From assembly GCA_905147135.1 (NCBI GenBank), contig LR990054.1, forward strand, positions 14,793,001 through 14,857,000: DNA of 64,000 bases, given 5' to 3'. The notes beneath the pieces are model-generated. The model made no database searches. It saw only the letters and a list, made by a program, of their open reading frames with translations, and had not been told where the DNA came from. Source of the stretch: Blastobasis lacticolella (taxonomy: Eukaryota > Arthropoda > Insecta > Lepidoptera > Blastobasidae). Made by a program: the position numbers and the translations under genes. Positions 21,816-31,197 of the stretch are shown one piece after another (position 1 is the stretch's first letter; each line of letters begins with the position of its first letter).

Positions 21816-22058
21816 TGATGAAGAGGTTCAAGGGTTAACAGTAACTCCATCGTGCGATGCTTTCAGTAGAGAGGCTCACCATTGCCGGCCCGGGGCGCGG
21901 GGCGGGCCGGCGCCGCGAGCGGCAATATTATCACCAAGATGATGATGATGATGAAGGGGTTCAAGGGTAGACAGTCCCGCCACCGTGCGATGCTTACTGT
22001 AAAGAGGCTCACCATTGCCGGCCCGGGGTGCGGGGCGGGCCGGCGCCGCGAGCGCCGC
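21799..22058. repeat. GC-rich tandem duplication, about 130-bp unit
   Basis: Copy 1 (about 21799-21925) and copy 2 (about 21926-22058) share 'ccaagatgatgatga', 'ggttcaagggt', 'cgtgcgatgctt', 'gaggctcaccattgccggcc' and the GC-rich core. The core itself is an inverted repeat (gccggcccg against cgggccggc). Copy 2 contains the 3' half and donor of the exon candidate; copy 1 repeats them. Confidence 0.7.
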
Positions 22059-22096
22059 CAGCGCGATGGCGCACCACCATGACATCACAACCACAC
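22013..22096 (-). CDS. Candidate signal-peptide exon of a host gene
   Basis: On the minus strand 'cctttatcccattgttgcag' forms a plausible acceptor just before 22096. The exon reads 'gtgtggttgtg' and then ATG at 22085-22083. Translation begins MSWWCAIALAALAA and continues PARPAPRAGN, with a last G before a strong donor, GTGAGC. Intron phase is 1, common after signal peptides. The hydrophobic core followed by Ala/Pro fits a secretion signal, and the GCG/GCC-rich codons differ from surrounding DNA. What is seen: acceptor, ATG, hydrophobic run, donor. What is inferred: that it belongs to an expressed secreted or membrane protein. No partner exon is identified, so the gene is not named. Chance open frame in a GC-rich repeat is the main alternative. 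Confidence 0.45.
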
Positions 22097-22139
22097 CTGC
22101 AACAATGGGATAAAGGGGTTAGAAGTCTTTTTAGTAACC

Positions 22140-22400
22140 CTCGACAAAAAAATAGTCAGAGGACATGTCTGACCTACCCAGGTTTGAGGTGCCCAGCCGC
22201 ATTGGTTCAACCTTTATAATACGTACGGCTAAGGAATGGAACATGTTTCCTGCGAATGTGTTCCCTGATCATTGTAATCGTCCAGATTATAATGATCAGG
22301 GAACACAAGCTAGCGGGGAGCCTTCAAGGCTAGAGCAAATAGTCCTTTGCTAGGCATGCTTCATCTTCGGCCGTATCGTCACTTAGCACCAGGTGAGATG
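22140..22400 (+). pseudogene. LINE polyprotein C-terminal remnant
   Basis: From 22165 the frame reads LPRFEVPSRIGSTF, then IIRTAKEWNMFPANVFPDH. This is the (R)TAxxWNxLPxxVFP motif that ends many insect LINE polyproteins. 'cttcggccgtatcgtcact' and 'agcaccaggtgagatggcag' follow, as in the 3' UTR of such elements. A foldback at 22258-22306 disrupts the usual continuation. Inactive. Confidence 0.65.
22258..22306. repeat. Foldback inside the LINE end
   Basis: Arms 22258-22279 and 22285-22306 are 22 bp with one mismatch and a 5-base loop (gtcca). The right arm looks like a reversed copy of the left, which belongs to the LINE coding end. Confidence 0.75.
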
Positions 22401-22424
22401 GCAGGTAAATGCCGGGCTAGACTG

Positions 22425-22620
22425 GCTCTGTGTACGTGAGGTGTATGTCTGTCTGTGGCATTGTAGCTACGACCAACAGGAGTTCCCGAGCGGATGGACC
22501 GATTTCGATGCGGTTAAGGTTAAGCGAGATGGTTTCTTATTTTTGTTACGTTAAAATTTGTTTAGTAGTTTAGAAAATATTGGAGCATATGTAAACTTGG
22601 TCGTGGGTTTTTCTGTCCGT
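22425..22620 (+). repeat. Dispersed repeat family E
   Basis: It keeps 'gagcggatggaccgatttcg', 'aagcgagatgg', 'tagtttagaaaatattggag' and 'taaacttggtcg', in the same order as 15480-15700. Confidence 0.55.
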
Positions 22621-22629
22621 AACGTTAGC

Positions 22630-23105
22630 TTATATTTTTTTATTCAATCACATTAAAAAAAAGAGATTTACTTATCGTCAATAGCAGTATTAAATTTCAA
22701 GCTTCGGATCAAGAATTCTTGATCCTATAGTGTCTAACATACACACATAGAATAATAATTTCGAATGATTAACTGTTTGGATTTTTTAATCCGTCAATAA
22801 ACCTAGGTCTAAACATGGGCTAGCTATTTTTAGATTGATTTTAAACACAAAACTACACAAAAATTATTGTGATGACAAAATGTTCTAACGGTCTATGAAT
22901 TGATATATTGACAAGGAGATAAAACTTGTTTTTATTTTGCAATAACTGTCAAATTGAAAACCTCTCATTTAAGCTTACGGCCTGCCGGATATTAAGCAGT
23001 AACCGCATCCTATAGAAGTTTGCAATACTTAGAATTTCATTCCCGTGTTGCCGACCCTTGTCACCTTGAGTTGGATCAACCTTGGGAAACTTGACACAAG
23101 GTCAA
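22630..23105. other. Unassigned AT-rich DNA
   Basis: No gene or repeat recognised. Confidence 0.3.
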
Positions 23106-23107
23106 AG

Positions 23108-23245
23108 TGTACCGTGTAGTGTCCGGCAAAGTAGATTGCACCAGCGCCAAACGTGATGGGGAGACTAGACAGCACCTCTGTGTACTAGAAAATAAGCACC
23201 AAACAACAAGCTCAAGTGCAGCAGTGGACATGTGAATCCTATAAA
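23108..23245 (+). mobile_element. Degenerate R280-like copy
   Basis: 'ccgtgtagtgtccggcaaag' matches the R280 5' end and 'ctcaagtgcagcagtggac' a 3' end of the same type, but the middle is deleted. Confidence 0.45.
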
Positions 23246-23440
23246 TGTAAACATCTCATCATAGGATCTTTGTACTACAATAGTTGAAAACCATAAAATC
23301 GACACTGTAATACAACTTATCAATACCATTAATATATGTTATTCAATACGACGAATGATTACAGACAGACTGACTTATCCCTCCTAATAACCCGCAAGTC
23401 AAACGAAATGAATGAAAATCAAATGAATATTGATTATAAG

Positions 23441-23715
23441 TCATCATCATCATCATCATCACAGCCTGTATCAGTCCACTGCAGGACTTGGGGCCTCTCC
23501 CACGAAGGGAGGTTATTGCCATAATCTCCACGCTTGGCAGGCGGGTTGGAGATCGCAGTCGTAGTGTTTAAATGTAACAATGGAAAATGCTGCTGCCCAT
23601 TTTCCATACTACGGAGACTCTTGATCTTTTGCCTCGAAAACATTAGTCGCCTTGTACGACACCCATAAGTGTAAGGGGTTGGTGCTATTCTACTCTGCCG
23701 GACACCACACGGCCT
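23441..23715 (-). mobile_element. R280 retroelement, near full length
   Basis: The plus strand starts with the CATCATCATCATCATC tail complement and ends at 'gccggacaccacacggcc', the 5' end of the family. All inner landmarks are present. The 110-codon minus-strand frame over it is a by-product, with an Asp run from the GAT tail. Confidence 0.8.
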
Positions 23716-23719
23716 ACTC

Positions 23720-24090
23720 TTTACTATTATTGGATTATTAGTTATATTACCACAATAAAGATCCATCTGTACTTCTAATACAAACGTATATCAAAAAATA
23801 AAAGGAACACCAATCGATACACCAAACACATCCAACTACTAATACCGGTATAATATCCTCTCAGATTGTCGGAGTGTCGATAGAAGCACAATAGTGCTTT
23901 CAGCTACAGCCGGGTCACGTTTCCTGGACGATGTACAGGCTGTTGTTTAGGGATATAAATATTGCTACCTATTAATCATCCTTTTAATATTATATTTATT
24001 GAGGGTGTCACTAGCTTAATTTATTTTTATTTTATTTATTTATTTATTTATTTCAGGCAACTGAAATAAATGAATTAAAAATAGAATAGA
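23720..24090. other. Unassigned DNA with (TTTA)n microsatellite
   Basis: A TTTA-repeat tract lies at about 24027-24055. Nothing else is recognised. Confidence 0.4.
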
Positions 24091-24099
24091 ATTGTGTTG

Positions 24100-24330
24100 T
24101 GTTTCTGCCGGTGAGTAAGGTTTCCAGTGCTCCATGGGGTAGGGATTTAGGGAACCGTGGCTTTGGCAGTGGAGGGGCATTTGACTTTTTGCTGCCAGAG
24201 CAACGTGTTATAAAGGTAGGCAACGCATTGGCGATACTCTTGGTGTTGCTAATGTCTATAGGCAGTGGCGACCACTTTCCAGCAGGTGGCCCGATTGCCT
24301 GTTTGCCTACTGTACGAGTATGACATAAAA
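24100..24330 (+). mobile_element. LA-type LINE 3' end
   Basis: It runs from 'tctgccggtgagtaaggttt' through 'cgtggctttggcagtggagg' to 'gcaggtggcccgattgcctg' and an A tail near 24328. This is the 3' end shared with 44815 and 51901; the first 100 bp of those copies are missing. Confidence 0.75.
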
Positions 24331-24376
24331 AAAAACTGAGGACCATATTTATAACAACATACAAATTATTATAAAT

Positions 24377-24640
24377 TACTCGACTCGTAAGCGTATCGAA
24401 TTCGATATCTAGCGCCGCCATGTACCAATGACTTTTCCTGAGTTACGTACGTTACTTGAACACTAACCAATGCTCTTACGTTGAGGAAAAACATCGTGAG
24501 GAAAGGAAAGGAAACTGTGATCCAATCCGGTCAGGTTCTCCTGTTTACAGAGTCACGGAGGTCAGATGACAGTCGCTCCACGTGTAGTAGTACTTACACG
24601 TGCAAGAGATCACAACCAGGTCATTAACGCCAAGACTATC
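24377..24640 (+). mobile_element. S1 SINE, 5' end lost
   Basis: It begins at 'actcgactcgtaagcg', then 'ctgagttacgtacgttac', 'gtgatccaatccggtcagg' and 'ccaggtcattaacgccaag'. The first half of the tRNA-like head is missing. Confidence 0.7.
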
Positions 24641-24789
24641 CAAAAAGTAAATAGTCTGCTAGAAGTTGTACAAAAAAAGTTACGGATAAATTGATTCACG
24701 ATGATGGTTGAACAATGGGCGATAAAAGATTGGACGAAGTTTGTACAAGTTAGAAGTCGATTGTTGGATCTGTTATAAAATACTAAATA

Positions 24790-24960
24790 CTAGCCGACCC
24801 CCACGGCTTTTATCCGCGCAATACGGATTTAATACGGAAACATTCTATATCTTAAAAAGTGTGATAGTTAATGCTTCCGTTTATGAAAGAGTTTTCGAAG
24901 TCACTTCAGTGGCGTTGGAGATTAGGCACCATTAACATACAAACTTAAATATTTAACAAT
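24790..24960 (-). mobile_element. Helitron 3' end, minus strand
   Basis: 'ctagccgacccccacggctt' after A is the complement of a '...gtcggctag' Helitron terminus. The upstream body is diverged and its 5' end is not located. Confidence 0.5.
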
Positions 24961-25201
24961 TTGTGTTGTCACTTCCTGATGGATCTCCATTATTATGAAT
25001 TAAATAACTTTTTGTACACTATTTTCACTTTATTTTCAATTTTTATTACAAATCAACCGGTTTCGAGTTACTCACTTCAGGCAATGAGCAATTCGAAACC
25101 GGTTGCAATTTAATAAATATTTTCGAAAAAAGTGGAACTAGTGTACAAAAAGTTTTAATTCGTAAAAACTTGACTTATTTTTTTTCCTATTATTGCAATA
25201 A

Positions 25202-25409
25202 CTAGAGGACCCGGCGCGATTACTTCACCCCTAACTACTCTATTTTCTAGCTCATAAACCTTCCTTTTGAATCACTCTATCTATTGTTGAAAATTGCATT
25301 AAAATCCGTTGCGTACTTTAAAAGGTCCAAGCGTAGATACATACACACGTCGATACATAGGGACAGACGCACGAAGCGACTTTGTTTTATACTATCTATT
25401 TATGTATAG
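25202..25409 (-). mobile_element. Helitron H2, near full length
   Basis: The minus strand ends '...gcgccgggtcctctag' and carries 'caacggattttaatgcaatt' and 'acaaagtcgcttcgtgcg' at its 5' side. It is H2 without an expanded GGGTAG tract. Confidence 0.7.
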
Positions 25410-25835
25410 TTATATATTAGATAATAAATATTATCACAATATTTAGAAAAAGAGAAGTCAACCTGTATATCTGAAACACAATAGGTTAAAAGCAAACGTT
25501 TTCACGAAACGCCGTGAACGATAGTGCGCAGTGATTTATTCGCGACTGAATACATTTTTGCTGACCCACTTTTGATACGGTCTTGGCGAACGGTTAAGTG
25601 CCACTATAACGTCCTCGAGATATGCCATGTTAATATTTATGAAGCACGGTCGGTTTAAACAGGAATTTATTCGCGAAGGGAATGAATACACAATTCGGTT
25701 TTGTATTTTCATCATCATCATTATCAGGAGGAGCAGCAGCAGCAACAGTCTACTGCTAGAATTTAGGCCAAAAACGTATTCTGTTGTATATTTTAAATAT
25801 CCAGTGTACATATAACCCGTTTTAAAAGCGTGGAT
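25410..25835. other. Mostly unassigned; R280-like scrap at 25708-25772
   Basis: 'catcatcatcattatcagga' and 'cagtctactgctagaattta' resemble a worn minus-strand R280 tail. The rest is unrecognised. Confidence 0.35.
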
Positions 25836-25840
25836 CATAA

Positions 25841-26191
25841 TCTTGGCATCAATATCCCGGTTGTGCTCTCGCGCGCTAGGGCCCGAGGTCCGCCTTGATC
25901 ATGATCCAGGATTCGGCAGTTCAGGTAATTACAATGGAGTGACTGCCATTTGACTTCCCAAGCCCTGTTAGCAAGGGAACCAGACCAGATTAGATCATGG
26001 TTACAAATTCAGTTGCCTAAATTTGCAGGTTTCATCACGATGTTTTACCTCACCGTAAGAGCATCGGTTAGAATTCAACTAATGTACATGACTCAGAAAA
26101 GAGTTACTGGTATAAGGCCGCAGCGGGATTCAAACCCGGTACCTCTCGCTTGCAAGTTTGATACCCTAACCGCTCGGCCACGGACGCTCTC
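25841..26191 (-). mobile_element. S1 SINE, near full length
   Basis: On the minus strand the head 'gtggccgagcggttagggta' with a B box (ggtttgaatcc) leads into the complete S1 body, ending near 'gatattgatgccaagattat'. No TSD found. Confidence 0.82.
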
Positions 26192-26199
26192 GATTAGTT

Positions 26200-26500
26200 T
26201 TCAACTATATTAGTACTACATAACCCAGAAAAGTAGTTTGGGAAATATTTGTGTATAGGTAATAATAAATAAATAACAGAACGATAAACGACATTCGCAA
26301 AGATTGGCTGCATCCAGGAAAGACTAGGAATTTCTGCACAAAATATTGGCAAACTCGATGAGAAAACTTCGAAAAATTGCTTCGAAAACTCAATAATCCT
26401 TCCATCAAACGAGGCGATACGACAGGGGAAAGTTCAAAAACTTAGTTATTTCCGCGTGATATTGCTGCAAGAGTTTTACAGATATATTTTAGCTTACGTC
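26200..26500. other. Unassigned DNA
   Basis: Nothing recognisable. Confidence 0.3.
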
Positions 26501-26516
26501 CAATGGATAGTAAGGT

Positions 26517-26731
26517 GAACATCATCATCGCCCTAGCGCTTATCCCGGCCTCTGCCAGGGTCCGCCTTCCTACTTATTTCTTCTCTACTTCGCCCGATCT
26601 TCGGCATCCTCGCGTCGTGGTCTCGCATTCAACTCAGCGATGTCAATCGATCGCTTCTTAGTTCGCCCATGGGGCCTCTTTCCTGATACAGGTTCAGGCA
26701 CCTATTTCCCACGAATCCCTGACGCTTACGG
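26517..26731 (-). mobile_element. RTE LINE 3' end with 14-bp TSD
   Basis: The plus strand starts with GATGATGAT-tail complement, then 'cgccctagcgcttatcccgg' and the reversed coding end of the RTE at 18019. The flanks atggatagtaaggt (26503-26516) and attgatagtaaggt (26732-26745) differ at one base and form the TSD. 5'-truncated. Confidence 0.82.
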
Positions 26732-26746
26732 ATTGATAGTAAGGTA

Positions 26747-27009
26747 GAGCTTGTCTAAGATGAAATGACGCGCCCCACTACTTAATTAGTTGCCTTCGAT
26801 GTGTGAGAGCAAATATTAATAACGACACTTCATCTGTGTGGGAGCGTCGACTGCTCCAATCGAACGACGCGTGCTCCTACGTTTGAGTCTCACCGGCAAC
26901 TGAATGACCAATTACAACGGCATTTGTATATGTATTGCGTCCATATTTTAAATTTGCTTGTGTGCGTTAATGCGATAGTGGGGCGCGTTATTTCAGCTTA
27001 GACGAGCTC
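26747..27009. mobile_element. MITE with 34-bp TIRs and TA duplication
   Basis: The terminal inverted repeats 26747-26780 and 26976-27009 begin gagctygtctaag and end cgcgccccacta, with three mismatches in 34 bp. TA stands at each side (26745-26746, 27010-27011). The 263-bp element is non-coding. TA duplication suggests a Tc1/mariner-like or similar transposase, which is inference. Confidence 0.8.
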
Positions 27010-27054
27010 TAATATATATTTTAAATACGGATATTGAGTTGGCTAACAACATTT

Positions 27055-27225
27055 ACCCCCGACGAAAAAAGGGGGTGTTATAAGTTTGACATGTATCTGT
27101 CTGTCTATATATCTCTGGCTCTGCGTATTTATGGCAAGGTAGCTCCCGAACGGATGTACCGATGTCGATGCGATTTCCTTTGTTTTCAAGAAAGTTCAAT
27201 CGAGATGGATTGTAGCTCTAGCGCA
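27055..27225 (+). repeat. Dispersed repeat family E
   Basis: It contains 'cccgacgaaaaaaggggg', 'taagtttgacatgtatctgt', 'cccgaacggatgtaccgatg' and 'gttcaatcgagatgg', the most complete left side of family E in the window. Confidence 0.6.
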
Positions 27226-27229
27226 GGAC

Positions 27230-27590
27230 GACCAACCCCTGTACATAGGCTTCCTTACCCACGTTTTCCATGCGATATTTTTCCAATATTGAGAGATCAA
27301 GCAAATAAAATGCTGTAAATATTCCTATGATGTTCTTACTATTAAGTGTTATAAATAAAAATACTGAAAGTTACTTTGAGCAATTAGTGTATAATTAAAA
27401 AGATACAACTAAGAAAACTGTTACTGTTGGTTCAACGCCTTATGCCAGACTGCCCTTATGCTAAACTTAGGCGACTCTTAAATTGGCGCCTTAAGATATT
27501 CCTAATCATTTAGCAGGCACAAAATCGGTGCTATAAAATTAAGAGTAACTCAGCGAGTTTAGTTTTCACTTAAGTTTGGTATTAGTGCAA
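27230..27590. other. Unassigned AT-rich DNA
   Basis: Nothing recognisable. Confidence 0.3.
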
Positions 27591-27592
27591 TG

Positions 27593-27880
27593 AGACGACT
27601 TGAGTGGTTTATTTAACATGCCGCTCTGCCACGCAAAGGTCCCGGGTTCGATTCCCGGCCGAGTAGAAATTGAAATGCTGAGTTATAATTTCTGTTATAG
27701 ATCTGAATACTACGGTACTACTATAGGTACTGCTATGCATAATAAGTAAATATTAAAAAAGTTTATAAGAAGTTTATCAGTTATCTAACACCCATACCAC
27801 AAGCTTTGCTTACTTTGGCCCTAGATGGCGCTGTGTGAATTTGTCCAAGCATATTATTCCTATTATTTATTTATAATTAT
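27593..27880 (+). mobile_element. S2 SINE, full length
   Basis: The head 'gacgacttgagtggttta' and an intact B box (ggttcgattcc) are followed by 'gagtagaaattgaaatgctg', the 3' body with 'ctagatggcgctgtgtgaat' and an ATTTATTTAT tail. It is the best S2 copy here. Confidence 0.85.
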
Positions 27881-27889
27881 TTTTCTTGT

Positions 27890-28175
27890 AGGAATATCTT
27901 AAATCACCTTAAGCGTCGTCTAAAGTATAATGGCATCAGGCATTAGTCAGCTCCGACTCCGCCTCAACGGATGCCACACGGGCGGAACGTAAATTCCGTA
28001 CAAATATCAAACCGTCGTTAGCAACCCTCGTTAACGCCTTTAGCCAAGGAATGCGCAATTATCCCAACCGAAACTCTAATTTAGATAAAAACTGTATGAA
28101 CATTTTTGTCGTCAGGCGCGGTACGTGCTACAGGGTGAGAGTGTAACTTACGAAATTTTCTTTGTGTAGCATGTA
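27890..28175. other. Unassigned DNA
   Basis: Nothing recognisable. Confidence 0.3.
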
Positions 28176-28186
28176 TTTCGTAAGGT

Positions 28187-28287
28187 CATCATCATCATCA
28201 CAGCCCATAACAGTCCACTGCAGGACTTTGGGCCTCTCCCACAAAAGAGGAGGTTATTGCCATAATCTCCACGCTTGGCAGGCGGGT
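28187..28287 (-). mobile_element. R280, 5'-truncated, 11-bp TSD
   Basis: Only the last 101 bp of R280 are present. The flanks tttcgtaaggt at 28176-28186 and 28288-28298 are identical. Truncation at the 5' side with an intact GATG tail and a TSD is the mark of target-primed reverse transcription. Confidence 0.88.
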
Positions 28288-28322
28288 TTTCGTAAGGTAA
28301 TTTTCGTTAAATAGAATATATA

Positions 28323-28450
28323 TTTAGATTAGATTAGATTCATTTATTAATCAATGAAAATTACACTATACTACACAATTCATTTAAGCAATTCACAGAG
28401 ATTTCGTCATAATATAAATAATAATAATTAACATGGAATGAAATAAGTAA
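28323..28450 (-). mobile_element. Non-LTR 3' end with (AATCT)n tail
   Basis: 'agattagattagattcattt' is, on the minus strand, an AAT-rich 3' end followed by AATCTAATCTAATCT. The body is AT-rich and not assignable. Confidence 0.4.
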
Positions 28451-28550
28451 TTACATTAATAATAAGAAACTGTTGAAGAAAGCAAAAAATTAAAAATTAT
28501 AATGAAATGAAAAATATAATGAAAAATTTGATGATAATGACGATAATCTA

Positions 28551-28740
28551 TCTATATATCATAGTATAAACCAATGTCCTTTCCCGTCGTTTGATAGATA
28601 GAGAGATTCAAAACGAAGGTTAATACGCAAGAAAAAAAGGGTAGGTATGGGTAACATAGATATAGGGTAGGTGTAAGGTAGGAGTAGGGGTAGGGTAGGG
28701 GTTGGACGCCACGGGAAAGAAGTCGCGCCGGGACAGCTAG
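28551..28740 (+). mobile_element. Helitron H2, full length
   Basis: It starts TCTATATATCATAGTATAAA after A and ends 'gtcgcgccgggacagctag' before T. A GGGTAG/GTAGGG tract (about 28640-28705) precedes the conserved 'ggacgccacgggaaagaag'. It is a 190-bp non-autonomous element. Confidence 0.8.
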
Positions 28741-28744
28741 TAGG

Positions 28745-28978
28745 TTATAATAAGGAAATAAAGTCCGTTATTCGACACATTTTTTAGTATCCTCGCAATA
28801 CAATAGCTGATGCGTAAAACACCATCCCATACGTTCCAGCTATAAACACTTCGTATTTCAAACATATTTAAGCACAGACATTAATGTTTGGGAGAAAGTA
28901 CGTTATCAACGAGGCGGCATTTTACGACTGCGGGCCCATAACTGGATATTTCCCAGCGTAACAAGATTCACTGACGTT
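28745..28978. other. Unassigned DNA
   Basis: Nothing recognisable. Confidence 0.3.
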
Positions 28979-28988
28979 TTAGTGGAAC

Positions 28989-29906
28989 CAGTGGCGTGCC
29001 TAGGGGTTCAGAGTAAGGCAAGCCGAGAGATGAAGTTTGTGTAGTTTTTACGGTTATTAAAAATAAATCCATCCCCTTGCCACATTACTGATCAATCCTC
29101 ACTTATCACTCTTCAGTTTTATACCAGCAATATAACTTGTGAGAGACAACCAACAATTCAATGAGTTTGGTACACCGATCTATGAAATTGTCTTATAAGA
29201 GATTTACTAATCGGAGAAATAGGTATAATAGGAATACATATAAGGAAATAATTTGTTATTTTCTGAGGAATGATTAAAAACTTTACCTTTTCCATGCAAA
29301 TCAAAACTTGTGCACATTTTAAACCATCACAAGGGACTTTACTTCGTCTATTGTTGATCAATCTAATTAAATCACTTTTACTACAAAACACAACACAAAC
29401 ACAACAAAAAACTAATTACTTATCCGCCCAAACGGCTCAAACAAAACAATAGTGAAGTTGGTACGTATTACAGCATTCAACAAACGTACCTACTGCGCAT
29501 GCGCGAAGTTGCCATTTTCAAAGATCCGTGTACAACTTCATACGCATGCAGGGCTTAAAGTCTCGTACAATTTACTATATAAACAAACGTATAGTTATAT
29601 CTCATTATAGGACAGTTTTCATATGTAAGAAAGAGACATACCGGCCGGAATCAAAGCCCGCTTACAAGCCAGCGCGTGCGAGCGAGATGACTGACCGAGT
29701 CTCAATTTCCTCAACTTGCGTGTGCGTTCGGATCGTGTTTCGTAACCTAGGCGCACGATGGCGCTGCTGTGCGGCGCGGCAGTTTGAAAAGCATTAGGAG
29801 CGCGAACTTTAAATAGTTCGCGCTCGCATTATCTTTGATTTTTTATCGATAATTATTTTTATAAGGCAAGCCCGGCTTTTGGGCTTGTATGGCAGTAACG
29901 CCACTG
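28989..29906. mobile_element. Non-autonomous hAT element, 918 bp, 8-bp TSD
   Basis: The ends are inverted: cagtggcgt at 28989-28997 and acgccactg at 29898-29906. The flanks agtggaac at 28981-28988 and 29907-29914 are identical. An 8-bp TSD with CAGTGGCGT-type TIRs indicates the hAT superfamily. Inside, a minus-strand frame (29391-29158) could be a leftover transposase 5' exon, but no BED finger or catalytic domain is visible. A GC-rich hairpin lies at 29798-29825 (gagcgcgaact arms). Confidence 0.85.
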
Positions 29907-29914
29907 AGTGGAAC

Positions 29915-30040
29915 CACTAAAATGCTGCGGTAACCGTGTTGATTGGGAACCCTGCACTTTGATCGTGGCAACTGCTTTTACAAGCTTTTTATTTAACTTT
30001 CTCTGTTAGTTTGAAGTGTTTACTGTGGACTTTTACAGGA
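29915..30040. other. Unassigned DNA
   Basis: Nothing recognisable. Confidence 0.3.
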
Positions 30041-30044
30041 GATC

Positions 30045-30185
30045 GATCAAGAGATATTTTAGAGGTCTCTTCAGAAGCAGGCAACGCATTGGTAGCGCAT
30101 CTGGTTGCTGATGTCCATAGACGGCGGTAACCACTTTCCATCAGATGGCCCGCTTGAATGTTTGTCTTTTTAAAAAAGTTATAGT
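30045..30185 (+). mobile_element. LC-type LINE 3' end
   Basis: 'tttagaggtctcttcagaag', 'caggcaacgcattggtagcg' and 'ccactttccatcagatggcc' follow the LC order, ending in an A tail near 30175. 5'-truncated. Confidence 0.65.
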
Positions 30186-30496
30186 TTGACAGTTGTAGAG
30201 GTTAAATCTTCCATCTAGCAAAACATTGTGTACATTAATAATTACATTTGTAAGGAAAGCGTATTTGTATGTGTAATTCAGAGGATAACACATTCGTAAT
30301 TATAGGCCGTGTGGTGTCCGGCAGAGTAGAATAGCACCAACCCCTTACACTCGTGGGTGTCGTACAAGGCGACTAATGTTTAAAAATCTAAGTCTCCGTA
30401 GGCTAGAAAATGGGCAGCAGCGTTTTCCATTGTTATATTTATAATACTGCGATCTCCAACCCGCCTGCCAATCGTGGAGATTACGGCAATAATTTA

Positions 30497-31197
30497 CGGC
30501 GTTAATTTTCCTTCCTCTCCCACACATGGTGTCTCCTGTCTGCGCTAGGGTAGGGGTAGGGTAGTAGTTAGAGTAGGGGTAGGGTAGGGTAGGAGTAAGA
30601 TAGCGGTAAGGTAGTATAGGGTGGGGTAGGGGTAAGATAGTGGTAGGGTCGGGGTAAGATAGTGGTAGGGTAGGGGTAAGGTAGTGGTAGGGTAGGGTTA
30701 AGGCAATGGTAGGATAGGGTAGGGGTAAGGTAGCGATAGGGTAGGGATAGGATAGAGTAGGGTGGGAGCAACTACCTATCACATGCAGCATGTGTGATGC
30801 ACGCTCACTTAAAAGTCTGTCTGGCGGTGGCGTGGGGGCCGGGTCGCTCTTTTCCCTCAAATATGGTTGAATTGGACGATGGCTGGGCCCTGCGTTATAC
30901 TCGTGAACGGGTGCTGCCTTGGTGGACTGGCTTACTCTTGCTGTAGTTTTAGGTGGTTTTTCTTAATTATACTAGACATACCTACGAGTATATAATATAA
31001 TATAGCGTTCCGGCTCTGTCTGGCATTGTCGAGCCCGGTTCGGTTGTGGTTGGCGAGGGATACGTTTATCTACGGCCATAGGGCGGTCAGCGTGTCACTG
31101 TGTGTTTGATTCCTACTTTCCTACCCCCCTCCTTTTTGACGATTGAAAGAGATATTTAATGTCCTAATCAATAAAGAAATTTTGAATTGAATTGAAT
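30497..31197 (+). mobile_element. Inserted non-LTR 3' end with GGGTAG tract
   Basis: Its last 190 bp ('cggctctgtctggcattgtc' to 'gaaattttgaattgaattga') match the insert at 58422-58613, including the TTGAA-type tail. The first part holds an irregular GGGGTA/GGGTAG tract (30545-30775). The possible TSD is only about 4 bp (aata) and hard to separate from the tail. It may be two events. Confidence 0.65.
30545..30775 (+). repeat. Irregular GGGTAG minisatellite
   Basis: The G-rich strand is made of GGGTA, GGGGTA and GGTAAGATAGT-like units without strict period. It resembles the tract at the H2 Helitron 3' ends. The minus-strand frames over it (proline/tyrosine/leucine repeats) are artefacts. Confidence 0.75.

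Noticed and set aside
27593..27700. tRNA gene at the head of S2 (and similar S1 heads)
   Set aside because: A and B boxes are present, but the cloverleaf is imperfect, no tRNA 3' end follows, and the same head recurs with the SINE body at many loci.
30545..30775. GGGTAG tracts as telomeric repeat
   Set aside because: Insect telomeres are normally (TTAGG)n. These tracts are irregular or 11-bp arrays and lie within transposons.
30345..30860. 171-residue minus-strand frame
   Set aside because: It crosses the R280/insert junction and the GGGTAG tract, so it is a chance product of two repeats.
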